Origin: Prinia subflava
Taxonomy: Eukaryota > Chordata > Aves > Passeriformes > Cisticolidae
NCBI RefSeq assembly: GCF_021018805.1
Contig: NW_026961082.1
Span: forward strand, 124,001-188,000
Length of the DNA: 64,000 bases
Reading direction: 5' to 3'
The translations under genes and the position numbers were made by a program. Below, piece after piece: positions 11,351-24,600 of this stretch; position 1 is the first letter of the stretch, and every line of letters starts with the position of its first letter. The notes beneath the pieces were generated by a model that did no database searches, was not told where the DNA came from, and saw only the letters and a list, made by a program, of their open reading frames with translations.

Positions 11351-14300
11351 TGCTCCTGCTCTCCAGACGAGGAATACACCAACTGGTACAAAATATACGT
11401 CAGTAGTGGAGAAAGCAGGTACGTGTCTTCAAGAGCTTCTCTGCTCGCTGCAAGTACAGAGAACAAACAGGGTTTGTTTCTTGAGAAAACCGACACAGCA
11501 ACAGCAAAGCATAGTGTTCTACAGAGCTCTTCCATGGAAATCAAGCAATTTAGGTCCTAACACCTTTGCTCTTGCTCTGCAGACGAGGAATACACCAACT
11601 GGTACAAAATATACTTCACTTGTGGAAAAGGGGCAAGAAAGTGTCTGCAGCAGCTTCTCTGCTTGCTGCAAACACAGACAACCAACAGGACTTGTGTCTT
11701 GAGAAAACCAACACAGCAACAGCAAAGCATAGTGTTCTACAGAGCTCTTCCATGGAAAACAAGCAATTTAGATCCTAAAACCTTTGCTCTTGCTCTGCAG
11801 ACGAGGAATACACCAACTGGTACAAAATATACTTCACTAGTGGAAAAGGGGCAAGAAAGTGTCTGCAGCAGCTTCTCTGCTTGCTGCAAACACAGACAAC
11901 CAACAGGACTTGTGTCTTGAGAAAACCAACACAGCAACAGCAAAGCATAGTGTTCTACATAGCTCTTCCATGGAAAACAAGCAATTTAGATCCTAAAACC
12001 TTTGCTCTTGCTCTGCAGACGAGGAATACACCAACTGGTACAAAATATACTTCACTAGTGGAAAAGGAGCAAGAAAGTGTCTGCAGCAGCTTCTCTGCTT
12101 GCTGAAAACACAGACAACCAACAGGACTTGTGTCTTGAGAAAACCAACACAGCAACAGCAAAGCATAGTGTTCTACATAGCTCTTCCATGGAAAACAAGC
12201 AATTTAGATCCTAAAACCTTTGCTCTTGCTCTGCAGACTAGGAATACACCAACTGGTACAAAATATACTTCACTTGTGGAAAAGGGGCAAGAAAGTGTCT
12301 GCAGCAGCTTCTCTGCTTGCTGAAAACACAGGGAACAAACAGGGTTTGTGTCTTTAGAAAACCAACACAGCAACAGCAAAGCATAGTGTTCTACATAGCT
12401 CTTCCATGGAAAACAAGCAATTTAGATCCTAAAACCTTTGCTCTTGCTCTGCAGACGAGGAATACACCAACTGGTACAAAATATACTTCACTTGTGGAAA
12501 AGGGGCAAGAAAGTGTCTGCAGCAGCTTCTCTGCTTGCTGAAAACACAGGGAACAAACAGGGTTTGTGTCTTGAGAAAACCAACACAGCAACAGCAAAGC
12601 ACAGTGTTCTACATATCTCTTCCAAGGAAATCAAGCAATTTAGGTCCTAAAACCTTTGCTCTTGCTCTGCAGACAAGGAATACACCAACTGGTACAAAAT
12701 ATACTTCACTTGTGGAAAAGGGGCAAGAAAGTGTCTGCAGCAGCTTCTCTGCTTGCTGAAAACACAGGGAACAAACAGGGTTTGTGTCTTTAGAAAACCA
12801 ACACAGCAACAGCAAAGCATAGTGTTCTACATAGCTCTTCCATGGAAAACAAGCAATTTAGATCCTAAAACCTTTGCTCTTGCTCTGCAGACGAGGAATA
12901 CACCAACTGGTACAAAATATACTTCACTTGTGGAAAAGGGGCAAGAAAGTGTCTGCAGCAGCTTCTCTGCTTGCTGAAAACACAGGGAACAAACAGGGTT
13001 TGTGTCTTGAGAAAACCAACACAGCAACAGCAAAGCATAGTGTTCTACATAGCTCTTCCATGGAAAACAAGCAATTTAGATCCTAAAACCTTTGCTCTTG
13101 CTCTGCAGACGAGGAATACACCAACTGGTACAAAATATACTTCACTTGTGGAAAAGGGGCAAGAAAGTGTCTGCAGCAGCTTCTCTGCTTGCTGAAAACA
13201 CAGGGAACAAACAGGGTTTGTGTCTTGAGAAAACCAACACAGCAACAGCAAAGCACAGTGTTCTACATATCTCTTCCAAGGAAATCAAGCAATTTAGGTC
13301 CTAAAACCTTTGCTCCTGCTCTCCAGACGAGGAATACACCAACTGGTACAAAATATACGTCAGTAGTGGAGAAAGCAGGTACGTGTCTTCAAGAGCTTCT
13401 CTGCTCGCTGCAAGTACAGAGAACAAACAGGGTTTGTTTCTTGAGAAAACCAACACAGCAACAGCAAAGCATAGTGTTCTACAGAGCTCTTCCATGGAAA
13501 TCAAGCAATTTAGGTCCTAACACATTTGCTCTTGCTTTGCAGACGAGGAACTTACCAACTGGTACAAAATATACTTCACTTGTAAAAAGGGGCAAGAAAG
13601 TGTCTGCAGCAGCTTCTCTGCTTGCTGCAAACACAGACAACCAACAGGACTTGTGTCTTGAGAAAACCAACACAGCAACAGCAAAGCATAGTGTTCTACA
13701 GAGCTCTTCCATGGAAAACAAGCAATTTAGATCCTAAAACCTTTGCTCTTGCTCTGCAGACGAGGAATACACCAACTGGTACAAAATATACTTCACTTGT
13801 GGAAAAGGGGCAAGAAAGTGTCTGCAGCAGCTTCTCTGCTTGCTGAAAACACAGGGAACAAACAGGGTTTGTGTCTTGAGAAAACCAACACAGCAACAGC
13901 AAAGCACAGTGTTCTACATATCTCTTCCAAGGAAATCAAGCAATTTAGGTCCTAAAACCTTTGCTCTTGCTCTGCAGACAAGGAATACACCAACTGGTAC
14001 AAAATATACTTCACTTGTGGAAAAGGGGCAAGAAAGTGTCTGCAGCAGCTTCTCTGCTTGCTGAAAACACAGGGAACAAACAGGGTTTGTGTCTTTAGAA
14101 AACCAACACAGCAACAGCAAAGCATAGTGTTCTTAATAGCTCTTCCAATGAAATCAAGCAATTTAGGTCCTAAAACCTTTGATCCGTCTCTGCAGACGAG
14201 GAACACACCAACTGGTACAAAATATACTTCACTTGTGAAAAAGGGGCAAGAAAGTGTCTGCAGCAGCTTCTCTGCTTGCTGCAAACACAGACAACCAACA

Positions 14301-17300
14301 GGACTTGTGTCTTGAGAAAACCAACACAGCAACAGCAAAGCATAGTGTTCTACAGAGCTCTTCCATGGAAAACAAGCAATTTAGATCCTAAAACCTTTGC
14401 TCTTGCTCTGCAGACGAGGAATACACAAACTGGTACAAAATATACTTCACTAGTGGAAAAGGAGCAAGAAAGTGTCTGCAGCAGCTTCTCTGCTTGCTGA
14501 AAACACAGAGAACAAACAGGGCTTGTGTCTTGAGAAAACAAACACAGCAACAGCAAAGCATAGTGTTCTACATAGCTCTTCCATGGAAAACAAGCAATTT
14601 AGATCCTAAAACCTTTGCTCTTGCTCTGCAGACGAGGAATACACCAACTGGTACAAAATATACTTCACTTGTGGAAAAGGGGCAAGAAAGTGTCTGCAGC
14701 AGCTTCTCTGCTTGCTGAAAACACAGGGAACAAACAGGGTTTGTGTCTTGAGAAAACCAACACAGCAACAGCAAAGCACAGTGTTCTACATATCTCTTCC
14801 AAGGAAATCAAGCAATTTAGGTCCTAAAACCTTTGCTCTTGCTCTGCAGACAAGGAATACACCAACTGGTACAAAATATACTTCACTTGTGGAAAAGGGG
14901 CAAGAAAGTGTCTGCAGCAGCTTCTCTGCTTGCTGAAAACACAGGGAACAAACAGGGTTTGTGTCTTTAGAAAACCAACACAGCAACAGCAAAGCATAGT
15001 GTTCTACATAGCTCTTCCATGGAAAACAAGCAATTTAGATCCTAAAACCTTTGCTCTTGCTCTGCAGACGAGGAATACACCAACTGGTACAAAATATACT
15101 TCACTTGTGGAAAAGGGGCAAGAAAGTGTCTGCAGCAGCTTCTCTGCTTGCTGAAAACACAGGGAACAAACAGGGTTTGTGTCTTGACAAAACCAACACA
15201 GCAACAGCAAAGCACAGTGTTCTACATATCTCTTCCAAGGAAATCAAGCAATTTAGGTCCTAAAACCTTTGCTCCTGCTCTCCAGACGAGGAATACACCA
15301 ACTGGTACAAAATATACTTCACTAGTGGAAAAGGAGCAAGAAAGTGTCTGCAGCAGCTTCTCTGCTTGCTGAAAACACAGAGAAGAAACAGGGTTTGTGT
15401 CTTTAGAAAACCAACACAGCAACAGCAAAGCATAGTGTTCTACATAGCTCTTCCATGGAAAACAAGCAATTTAGATCCTAAAACCTTTGCTCTTGCTCTG
15501 CAGACGAGGAATACACCAACTGGTACAAAATATACTTCACTTGTGGAAAAGGGGCAAGAAAGTGTCTGCAGCAGCTTCTCTGCTTGCTGAAAACACAGGG
15601 AACAAACAGGGTTTGTGTCTTGAGAAAACCAACACAGCAACAGCAAAGCACAGTGTTCTACATATCTCTTCCATGGAAATCAAGCAATTTAAGTCCTAAA
15701 ACCTTTGCTCTTGCTTTGCAGACGAGGAACACACCAACTGGTACAAAATATACTTCACTTGTGAAAAAGGGGCAAGAAAGTGTCTGCAGCAGCTTCTCTG
15801 CTTGCTGAAAACACAGGGAACAAACAGGGTTTGTGTCTTGAGAAAACCAACACAGCAACAGCAAAGCATAGTGTTCTACATAGCTCTTCCATGGAAAACA
15901 AGCAATTTAGATCCTAAAACCTTTGCTGTTGCTCTGCAGACGAGGAATACACCAACTGGTACAAAATATACTTCAGTTGTGGAAAAGGGGCAAGAAAGTG
16001 TCTGCAGCAGCTTCTCTGCTTGCTGAAAACACAGGGAACAAACAGGGTTTGTGTCTTGAGAAAACCAACACAGCAACAGCAAAGCACAGTGTTCTACATA
16101 TCTCTTCCAAGGAAATCAAGCAATTTAGGTCCTAAAACCTTTGCTCTTGCTCTGCAGACAAGGAATACACCAACTGGTACAAAATATACTTCACTTGTGG
16201 AAAAGGGGCAAGAAAGTGTCTGCAGCAGCTTCTCTGCTTGCTGAAAACACAGGGAACAAACAGGGTTTGTGTCTTTAGAAAACCAACACAGCAACAGCAA
16301 AGCATAGTGTTCTACATAGCTCTTCCATGGAAAACAAGCAATTTAGATCCTAAAACCTTTGCTGTTGCTCTGCAGACGAGGAATACACCAACTGGTACAA
16401 AATATACTTCACTTGTGGAAAAGGGGCAAGAAAGTGTCTGCAGCAGCTTCTCTGCTTGCTGAAAACACAGGGAACAAACAGGGTTTGTGTCTTGAGAAAA
16501 CCAACACAGCAACAGCAAAGCACAGTATTCTACATATCTCTTCCAAGGAAATCAAGCAATTTAGGTCCTAAAACCTTGGCTCCTGCTCTGCAGACGAGGA
16601 ATACACCAACTGGTACAAAATATACTTCACTTGTGGAAAAGAGGCAAGAAAGTGTTTGCAGCAGCTTCTCTGCTTGCTGAAAACACAGGGAACAAACAGG
16701 GTTTGTGTCTTTAGAAAACCAACACAGCAACAGCAAAGCATAGTGTTCTACATAGCTCTTCCATGGAAAACAAGCAATTTAGATCCTAAAACCTTTGCTC
16801 TTGCTCTGCAGACGAGGAATACACCAACTGGTACAAAATATACTTCACTTGTGGAAAAGGGGCAAGAAAGTGTCTGCAGCAGCTTCTCTGCTTGCTGAAA
16901 ACACAGGGAACAAACAGGGTTTGTGTCTTGAGAAAACCAACACAGCAACAGCAAAGCATAGTGTTCTACATAGCTCTTCCATGGAAAACAAGCAATTTAG
17001 ATCCTAAAACCTTTGCTCTTGCTCTGCAGACGAGGAATACACCAACTGGTACAAAATATACTTCACTTGTGGAAAAGGGGCAAGAAAGTGTCTGCAGCAG
17101 CTTCTCTGCTTGCTGAAAACACAGGGAACAAACAGGGTTTGTGTCTTGAGAAAACCAACACAGCAACAGCAAAGCACAGTGTTCTACATATCTCTTCCAA
17201 GGAAATCAAGCAATTTAGGTCCTAAAACCTTTGCTCCTGCTCTCCAGACGAGGAATACACCAACTGGTACAAAATATACGTCAGTAGTGGAGAAAGCAGG

Positions 17301-17883
17301 TACGTGTCTTCAAGAGCTTCTCTGCTCGCTGCAAGTACAGAGAACAAACAGGGTTTGTTTCTTGAGAAAACCAACACAGCAACAGCAAAGCATAGTGTTC
17401 TACAGAGCTCTTCCATGGAAATCAAGCAATTTAGGTCCTAACACATTTGCTCTTGCTTTGCAGACGAGGAACACACCAACTGGTACAAAATATACTTCAC
17501 TTGTGAAAAAGGGGCAAGAAAGTGTCTGCAGCAGCTTCTCTGCTTGCTGCAAACACAGACAACCAACAGGACTTGTGTCTTGAGAAAACCAACACAGCAA
17601 CAGCAAAGCATAGTGTTCTACAGAGCTCTTCCATGGAAAACAAGCAATTTAGATCCTAAAACCTTTGCTCTTGCTCTGCAGACGAGGAATACACCAACTG
17701 GTACAAAATATACTTCACTTGTGGAAAAGGGGCAAGAAAGTGTCTGCAGCAGCTTTTCTGCTCGCTGGAAACACATACAACCAACAAGACTTGTGTCTTG
17801 AGAAAACCAACACAGTAACAGCAAAGCATAGTGTTCTACAGAGCTCTTCCATGGAAATCAAGCAATTTTAGTCCTAAAACCTT

Positions 17884-18099
17884 TGCTCTTGCTTTGCAGA
17901 CGAGGAACACACCAACTGGTACAAAATATACGTCAGTAGTGGAGAAAGCAGGTACGTGTCTTCAAGAGCTTCTCTGCTTGCTGAAAACACAGGGAACAAA
18001 CAGGGCTTGTGTCTTTAGAAAACCAACACAGCAACAGCAAAGCATAGTGTTCTTAATAGCTCTTCCAATGAAATCAAGCAATTTAGGTCCTAAAACCTT
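17884..18099 (+). repeat. Type C hybrid monomer (first of 12, 216 bp)
   Basis: C begins with TGCTCTTGCTTTGCAGACG, carries the B middle (TACGTCAGTAGTGG and AGGTACGTGTCTTCAAG), then switches to an A-like right half (GCTTGCTGAAAACACAGGG). It keeps the first PstI-like position as TTGCAG. Starts are 17884, 21801, 25721, 28331, 30723, 42475, 44651, 46825, 50308, 53354, 57269 and 60750. It is absent from the first 17.8 kb. Most copies are followed at once by a type D monomer; those at 42475 and 46825 are not. The junction between the B and A parts lies in the shared CTTCTCTGC stretch, as expected of unequal exchange or gene conversion. Confidence 0.92.
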
Positions 18100-18317
18100 T
18101 GATCCGTCTCTGCAGACGAGGAACACACCAACTGGTACAAAATATACTTCACTTGTGAAAAAGGGGCAAGAAAGTGTCTGCAGCAGCTTCTCTGCTTGCT
18201 GCAAACACAGACAACCAACAGGACTTGTGTCTTGAGAAAACCAACACAGCAACAGCAAAGCATAGTGTTCTACAGAGCTCTTCCATGGAAAACAAGCAAT
18301 TTAGATCCTAAAACCTT
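18100..18317 (+). repeat. Type D monomer (representative, 218 bp)
   Basis: D is marked by TGATCCGTCTCTGCAG in place of TGCTCTTGCTCTGCAG. The bases before it usually read TTCTTAATAGCTCTTCC followed by AATGAAATC, so the NcoI site there is lost. Starts are 10697, 14180, 18100, 22017, 25937, 28547, 30939, 33769, 36599, 44867, 50524, 53570, 57485, 58137 and 60966. D monomers are the best anchors for the HORs: successive spacings are 3483, 3920, 3917, 3920, 2610, 2392, 2830 and 2830 bp up to 36599. The copy at 58137 follows a B monomer directly and has AGATCT upstream instead of the TTAATAG form. Confidence 0.92.
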
Positions 18318-18600
18318 TGCTCTTGCTCTGCAGACGAGGAATACACAAACTGGTACAAAATATACTTCACTAGTGGAAAAGGAGCAAGAAAGTGTCTGCA
18401 GCAGCTTCTCTGCTTGCTGAAAACACAGAGAACAAACAGGGCTTGTGTCTTGAGAAAACAAACACAGCAACAGCAAAGCATAGTGTTCTACATAGCTCTT
18501 CCATGGAAAACAAGCAATTTAGATCCTAAAACCTTTGCTCTTGCTCTGCAGACGAGGAATACACCAACTGGTACAAAATATACTTCACTTGTGGAAAAGG

Positions 18601-21600
18601 GGCAAGAAAGTGTCTGCAGCAGCTTCTCTGCTTGCTGAAAACACAGAGAACAAACAGGGCTTGTGTCTTGAGAAAACAAACACAGCAACCGAAAACCATA
18701 GTGTTCTACATAGCTCTTCCATGGAAAACAAGCAATTTAGATCCTAAAACCTTTGCTCTTGCTCTGCAGACGAGGAATACACCAACTGGTACAAAATATA
18801 CTTCACTTGTGGAAAAGGGGCAAGAAAGTGTCTGCAGCAGCTTCTCTGCTTGCTGAAAACACAGGGAACAAACAGGGTTTGTGTCTTGAGAAAACCAACA
18901 CAGCAACAGCAAAGCACAGTGTTCTACATATCTCTTCCAAGGAAATCAAGCAATTTAGGTCCTAAAACCTTTGCTCCTGCTCTCCAGACGAGGAATACAC
19001 CAACTGGTACAAAATATACGTCAGTAGTGGAGAAAGCAGGTACGTGTCTTCAAGAGCTTCTCTGCTCGCTGCAAGTACAGAGAACAAACAGGGTTTGTTT
19101 CTTGAGAAAACCGACACAGCAACAGCAAAGCATAGGGTTCTACAGAGCTCTTCCATGGAAATCAAGCAATTTAGGTCCTAACACCTTTGCTCTTGCTCTG
19201 CAGACGAGGAATACACCAACTGGTACAAAATATACTTCACTTGTGGAAAAGGGGCAAGAAAGTGTCTGCAGCAGCTTCTCTGCTTGCTGCAAACACAGAC
19301 AACCAACAGGACTTGTGTCTTGAGAAAACCAACACAGCAACAGCAAAGCATAGTGTTCTACATAGCTCTTCCATGGAAAACAAGCAATTTAGATCCTAAA
19401 ACCTTTGCTCTTGCTCTGCAGACGAGGAATACACCAACTGGTACAAAATATACTTCACTAGTGGAAAAGGGGCAAGAAAGTGTCTGCAGCAGCTTCTCTG
19501 CTTGCTGCAAACACAGACAACCAACAGGACTTGTGTCTTGAGAAAACCAACACAGCAACAGCAAAGCATAGTGTTCTACATAGCTCTTCCATGGAAAACA
19601 AGCAATTTAGATCCTAAAACCTTTGCTCTTGCTCTGCAGACGAGGAATACACCAACTGGTACAAAATATACTTCACTAGTGGAAAAGGAGCAAGAAAGTG
19701 TCTGCAGCAGCTTCTCTGCTTGCTGAAAACACAGACAACCAACAGGACTTGTGTCTTGAGAAAACCAACACAGCAACAGCAAAGCATAGTGTTCTACATA
19801 GCTCTTCCATGGAAAACAAGCAATTTAGATCCTAAAACCTTTGCTCTTGCTCTGCAGACTAGGAATACACCAACTGGTACAAAATATACTTCACTTGTGG
19901 AAAAGGGGCAAGAAAGTGTCTGCAGCAGCTTCTCTGCTTGCTGAAAACACAGGGAACAAACAGGGTTTGTGTCTTTAGAAAACCAACACAGCAACAGCAA
20001 AGCATAGTGTTCTACATATCTCTTCCATGGAAAACAAGCAATTTAGATCCTAAAACCTTTGCTCTTGCTCTGCAGACGAGGAATACACCAACTGGTACAA
20101 AATATACTTCACTTGTGGAAAAGGGGCAAGAAAGTGTCTGCAGCAGCTTCTCTGCTTGCTGAAAACACAGGGAACAAACAGGGTTTGTGTCTTGAGAAAA
20201 CCAACACAGCAACAGCAAAGCACAGTGTTCTACATATCTCTTCCAAGGAAATCAAGCAATTTAGGTCCTAAAACCTTTGCTCTTGCTCTGCAGACAAGGA
20301 ATACACCAACTGGTACAAAATATACTTCACTTGTGGAAAAGGGGCAAGAAAGTGTCTGCAGCAGCTTCTCTGCTTGCTGAAAACACAGGGAACAAACAGG
20401 GTTTGTGTCTTTAGAAAACCAACACAGCAACAGCAAAGCATAGTGTTCTACATAGCTCTTCCATGGAAAACAAGCAATTTAGATCCTAAAACCTTTGCTC
20501 TTGCTCTGCAGACGAGGAATACACCAACTGGTACAAAATATACTTCACTTGTGGAAAAGGGGCAAGAAAGTGTCTGCAGCAGCTTCTCTGCTTGCTGAAA
20601 AAACAGGGAACAAACAGGGTTTGTGTCTTGAGAAAACCAACACAGCAACAGCAAAGCACAGTGTTCTACATATCTCTTCCAAGGAAATCAAGCAATTTAG
20701 GTCCTAAAACCTTTGCTCCTGCTCTCCAGACGAGGAATACACCAACTGGTACAAAATATACTTCACTTGTGGAAAAGGGGCAAGAAAGTGTCTGCAGCAG
20801 CTTCTCTGCTTGCTGAAAACACAGGGAACAAACAGGGTTTGTGTCTTTAGAAAACCAACACAGCAACAGCAAAGCATAGTGTTCTACATAGCTCTTCCAT
20901 GGAAAACAAGCAATTTAGATCCTAAAACCTTTGCTCTTGCTCTGCAGACGAGGAATACACCAACTGGTACAAAATATACTTCACTTGTGGAAAAGGGGCA
21001 AGAAAGTGTCTGCAGCAGCTTCTCTGCTTGCTGAAAACACAGGGAACAAACAGGGTTTGTGTCTTGAGAAAACCAACACAGCAACAGCAAAGCACAGTGT
21101 TCTACATATCTCTTCCAAGGAAATCAAGCAATTTAGGTCCTAAAACCTTTGCTCCTGCTCTCCAGACGAGGAATACACCAACTGGTACAAAATATACGTC
21201 AGTAGTGGAGAAAGCAGGTACGTGTCTTCAAGAGCTTCTCTGCTCGCTGCAAGTACAGAGAACAAACAGGGTTTGTTTCTTGAGAAAACCAACACAGCAA
21301 CAGCAAAGCATAGTGTTCTACAGAGCTCTTCCATGGAAATCAAGCAATTTAGGTCCTAACACATTTGCTCTTGCTTTGCAGACGAGGAACACACCAACTG
21401 GTACAAAATATACTTCACTTGTAAAAAGGGGCAAGAAAGTGTCTGCAGCAGCTTCTCTGCTTGCTGCAAACACAGACAACCAACAGGACTTGTGTCTTGA
21501 GAAAACCAACACAGCAACAGCAAAGCATAGTGTTCTACAGAGCTCTTCCATGGAAAACAAGCAATTTAGATCCTAAAACCTTTGCTCTTGCTCTGCAGAA

Positions 21601-24600
21601 GAGGAATACACCAACTGGTACAAAATATACTTCACTTGTGGAAAAGGGGCAAGAAAGTGTCTGCAGCAGCTTTTCTGCTCGCTGGAAACACATACAACCA
21701 ACAAGACTTGTGTCTTGAGAAAACCAACACAGTAACAGCAAAGCATAGTGTTCTACAGAGCTCTTCCATTGAAATCAAGCAATTTTAGTCCTAAAACCTT
21801 TGCTCTTGCTTTGCAGACGAGGAACACACCAACTGGTACAAAATATACGTCAGTAGTGGAGAAAGCAGGTACGTGTCTTCAAGAGCTTCTCTGCTTGCTG
21901 AAAACACAGGGAACAAACAGGGCTTGTGTGTTTAGAAAACCAACACAGCAACAGCAAAGCATAGTGTTCTTAATAGCTCTTCCAATGAAATCAAGCAATT
22001 TAGGTCCTAAAACCTTTGATCCGTCTCTGCAGACGAGGAACACACCAACTGGTACAAAATATACTTCACTTGTGAAAAAGGGGCAAGAAAGTGTCTGCAG
22101 CAGCTTCTCTGCTTGCTGCAAACACAGACAACCAACAGGACTTGTGTCTTGAGAAAACCAACACAGCAACAGCAAAGCATAGTGTTCTACAGAGCTCTTC
22201 CATGGAAAACAAGCAATTTAGATCCTAAAACCTTTGCTCTTGCTCTGCAGACGAGGAATACACAAACTGGTACAAAATATACTTCACTAGTGGAAAAGGA
22301 GCAAGAAAGTGTCTGCAGCAGCTTCTCTGCTTGCTGAAAACACAGAGAACAAACAGGGCTTGTGTCTTGAGAAAACAAACACAGCAACAGCAAAGCATAG
22401 TGTTCTACATAGCTCTTCCATGGAAAACAAGCAATTTAGATCCTAAAACCTTTGCTCTTGCTCTGCAGACGAGGAATACACCAACTGGTACAAAATATAC
22501 TTCACTTGTGGAAAAGGGGCAAGAAAGTGTCTGCAGCAGCTTCTCTGCTTGCTGAAAACACAGGGAACAAACAGGGTTTGTGTCTTGAGAAAACCAACAC
22601 AGCAACAGCAAAGCACAGTGTTCTACATATCTCTTCCAAGGAAATCAAGCAATTTAGGTCCTAAAACCTTTGCTCTTGCTCTGCAGACAAGGAATACACC
22701 AACTGGTACAAAATATACTTCACTTGTGGAAAAGGGGCAAGAAAGTGTCTGCAGCAGCTTCTCTGCTTGCTGAAAACACAGGGAACAAACAGGGTTTGTG
22801 TCTTTAGAAAACCAACACAGCAACAGCAAAGCATAGTGTTCTACATAGCTCTTCCATGGAAAACAAGCAATTTAGATCCTAAAACCTTTGCTCTTGCTCT
22901 GCAGACGAGGAATACACCAACTGGTACAAAATATACTTCACTTGTGGAAAAGGGGCAAGAAAGTGTCTGCAGCAGCTTCTCTGCTTGCTGAAAACACAGG
23001 GAACAAACAGGGTTTGTGTCTTGACAAAACCAACACAGCAACAGCAAAGCACAGTGTTCTACATATCTCTTCCAAGGAAATCAAGCAATTTAGGTCCTAA
23101 AACCTTTGCTCCTGCTCTCCAGACGAGGAATACACCAACTGGTACAAAATATACTTCACTAGTGGAAAAGGAGCAAGAAAGTGTCTGCAGCAGCTTCTCT
23201 GCTTGCTGAAAACACAGAGAACAAACAGGGTTTGTGTCTTTAGAAAACCAACACAGCAACAGCAAAGCATAGTGTTCTACATAGCTCTTCCATGGAAAAC
23301 AAGCAATTTAGATCCTAAAACCTTTGCTCTTGCTCTGCAGACGAGGAATACACCAACTGGTACAAAATATACTTCACTTGTGGAAAAGGGGCAAGAAAGT
23401 GTCTGCAGCAGCTTCTCTGCTTGCTGAAAACACAGGGAACAAACAGGGTTTGTGTCTTGAGAAAACCAACACAGCAACAGCAAAGCACAGTGTTCTACAT
23501 ATCTCTTCCATGGAAATCAAGCAATTTAAGTCCTAAAACCTTTGCTCTTGCTTTGCAGACGAGGAACACACCAACTGGTACAAAATATACTTCACTTGTG
23601 AAAAAGGGGCAAGAAAGTGTCTGCAGCAGCTTCTCTGCTTGCTGAAAACACAGGGAACAAACAGGGTTTGTGTCTTGAGAAAACCAACACAGCAACAGCA
23701 AAGCATAGTGTTCTACATAGCTCTTCCATGGAAAACAAGCAATTTAGATCCTAAAACCTTTGCTGTTGCTCTGCAGACGAGGAATACACCAACTGGTACA
23801 AAATATACTTCAGTTGTGGAAAAGGGGCAAGAAAGTGTCTGCAGCAGCTTCTCTGCTTGCTGAAAACACAGGGAACAAACAGGGTTTGTGTCTTGAGAAA
23901 ACCAACACAGCAACAGCAAAGCACAGTGTTCTACATATCTCTTCCAAGGAAATCAAGCAATTTAGGTCCTAAAACCTTTGCTCTTGCTCTGCAGACAAGG
24001 AATACACCAACTGGTACAAAATATACTTCACTTGTGGAAAAGGGGCAAGAAAGTGTCTGCAGCAGCTTCTCTGCTTGCTGAAAACACAGGGAACAAACAG
24101 GGTTTGTGTCTTTAGAAAACCAACACAGCAACAGCAAAGCATAGTGTTCTACATAGCTCTTCCATGGAAAACAAGCAATTTAGATCCTAAAACCTTTGCT
24201 GTTGCTCTGCAGACGAGGAATACACCAACTGGTACAAAATATACTTCACTTGTGGAAAAGGGGCAAGAAAGTGTCTGCAGCAGCTTCTCTGCTTGCTGAA
24301 AACACAGGGAACAAACAGGGTTTGTGTCTTGAGAAAACCAACACAGCAACAGCAAAGCACAGTATTCTACATATCTCTTCCAAGGAAATCAAGCAATTTA
24401 GGTCCTAAAACCTTGGCTCCTGCTCTGCAGACGAGGAATACACCAACTGGTACAAAATATACTTCACTTGTGGAAAAGGGGCAAGAAAGTGTTTGCAGCA
24501 GCTTCTCTGCTTGCTGAAAACACAGGGAACAAACAGGGTTTGTGTCTTTAGAAAACCAACACAGCAACAGCAAAGCATAGTGTTCTACATAGCTCTTCCA

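Larger units (their letters stand above)
10980..18600 (+). repeat. Large tandem duplication, copy 1 (about 35 monomers)
   Basis: The variant order here repeats in the following block at an offset of 7621 bp at the start (11351 to 18972) and 7837 bp after about 14.1 kb (17232 to 25069, 17884 to 25721, 18100 to 25937). It holds 31 units of 218 bp and four of 216 bp, minus one base in GTAAAAAGGGG near 13582. Within it, 13.2-14.7 and 17.1-18.6 kb resemble each other at 3.92 kb, an 18-monomer period. Visible private changes are AGAAGAAAC near 15384 and AAGAGGCAAG near 16640. The left edge lies between about 10979 and 11015. Confidence 0.85.
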
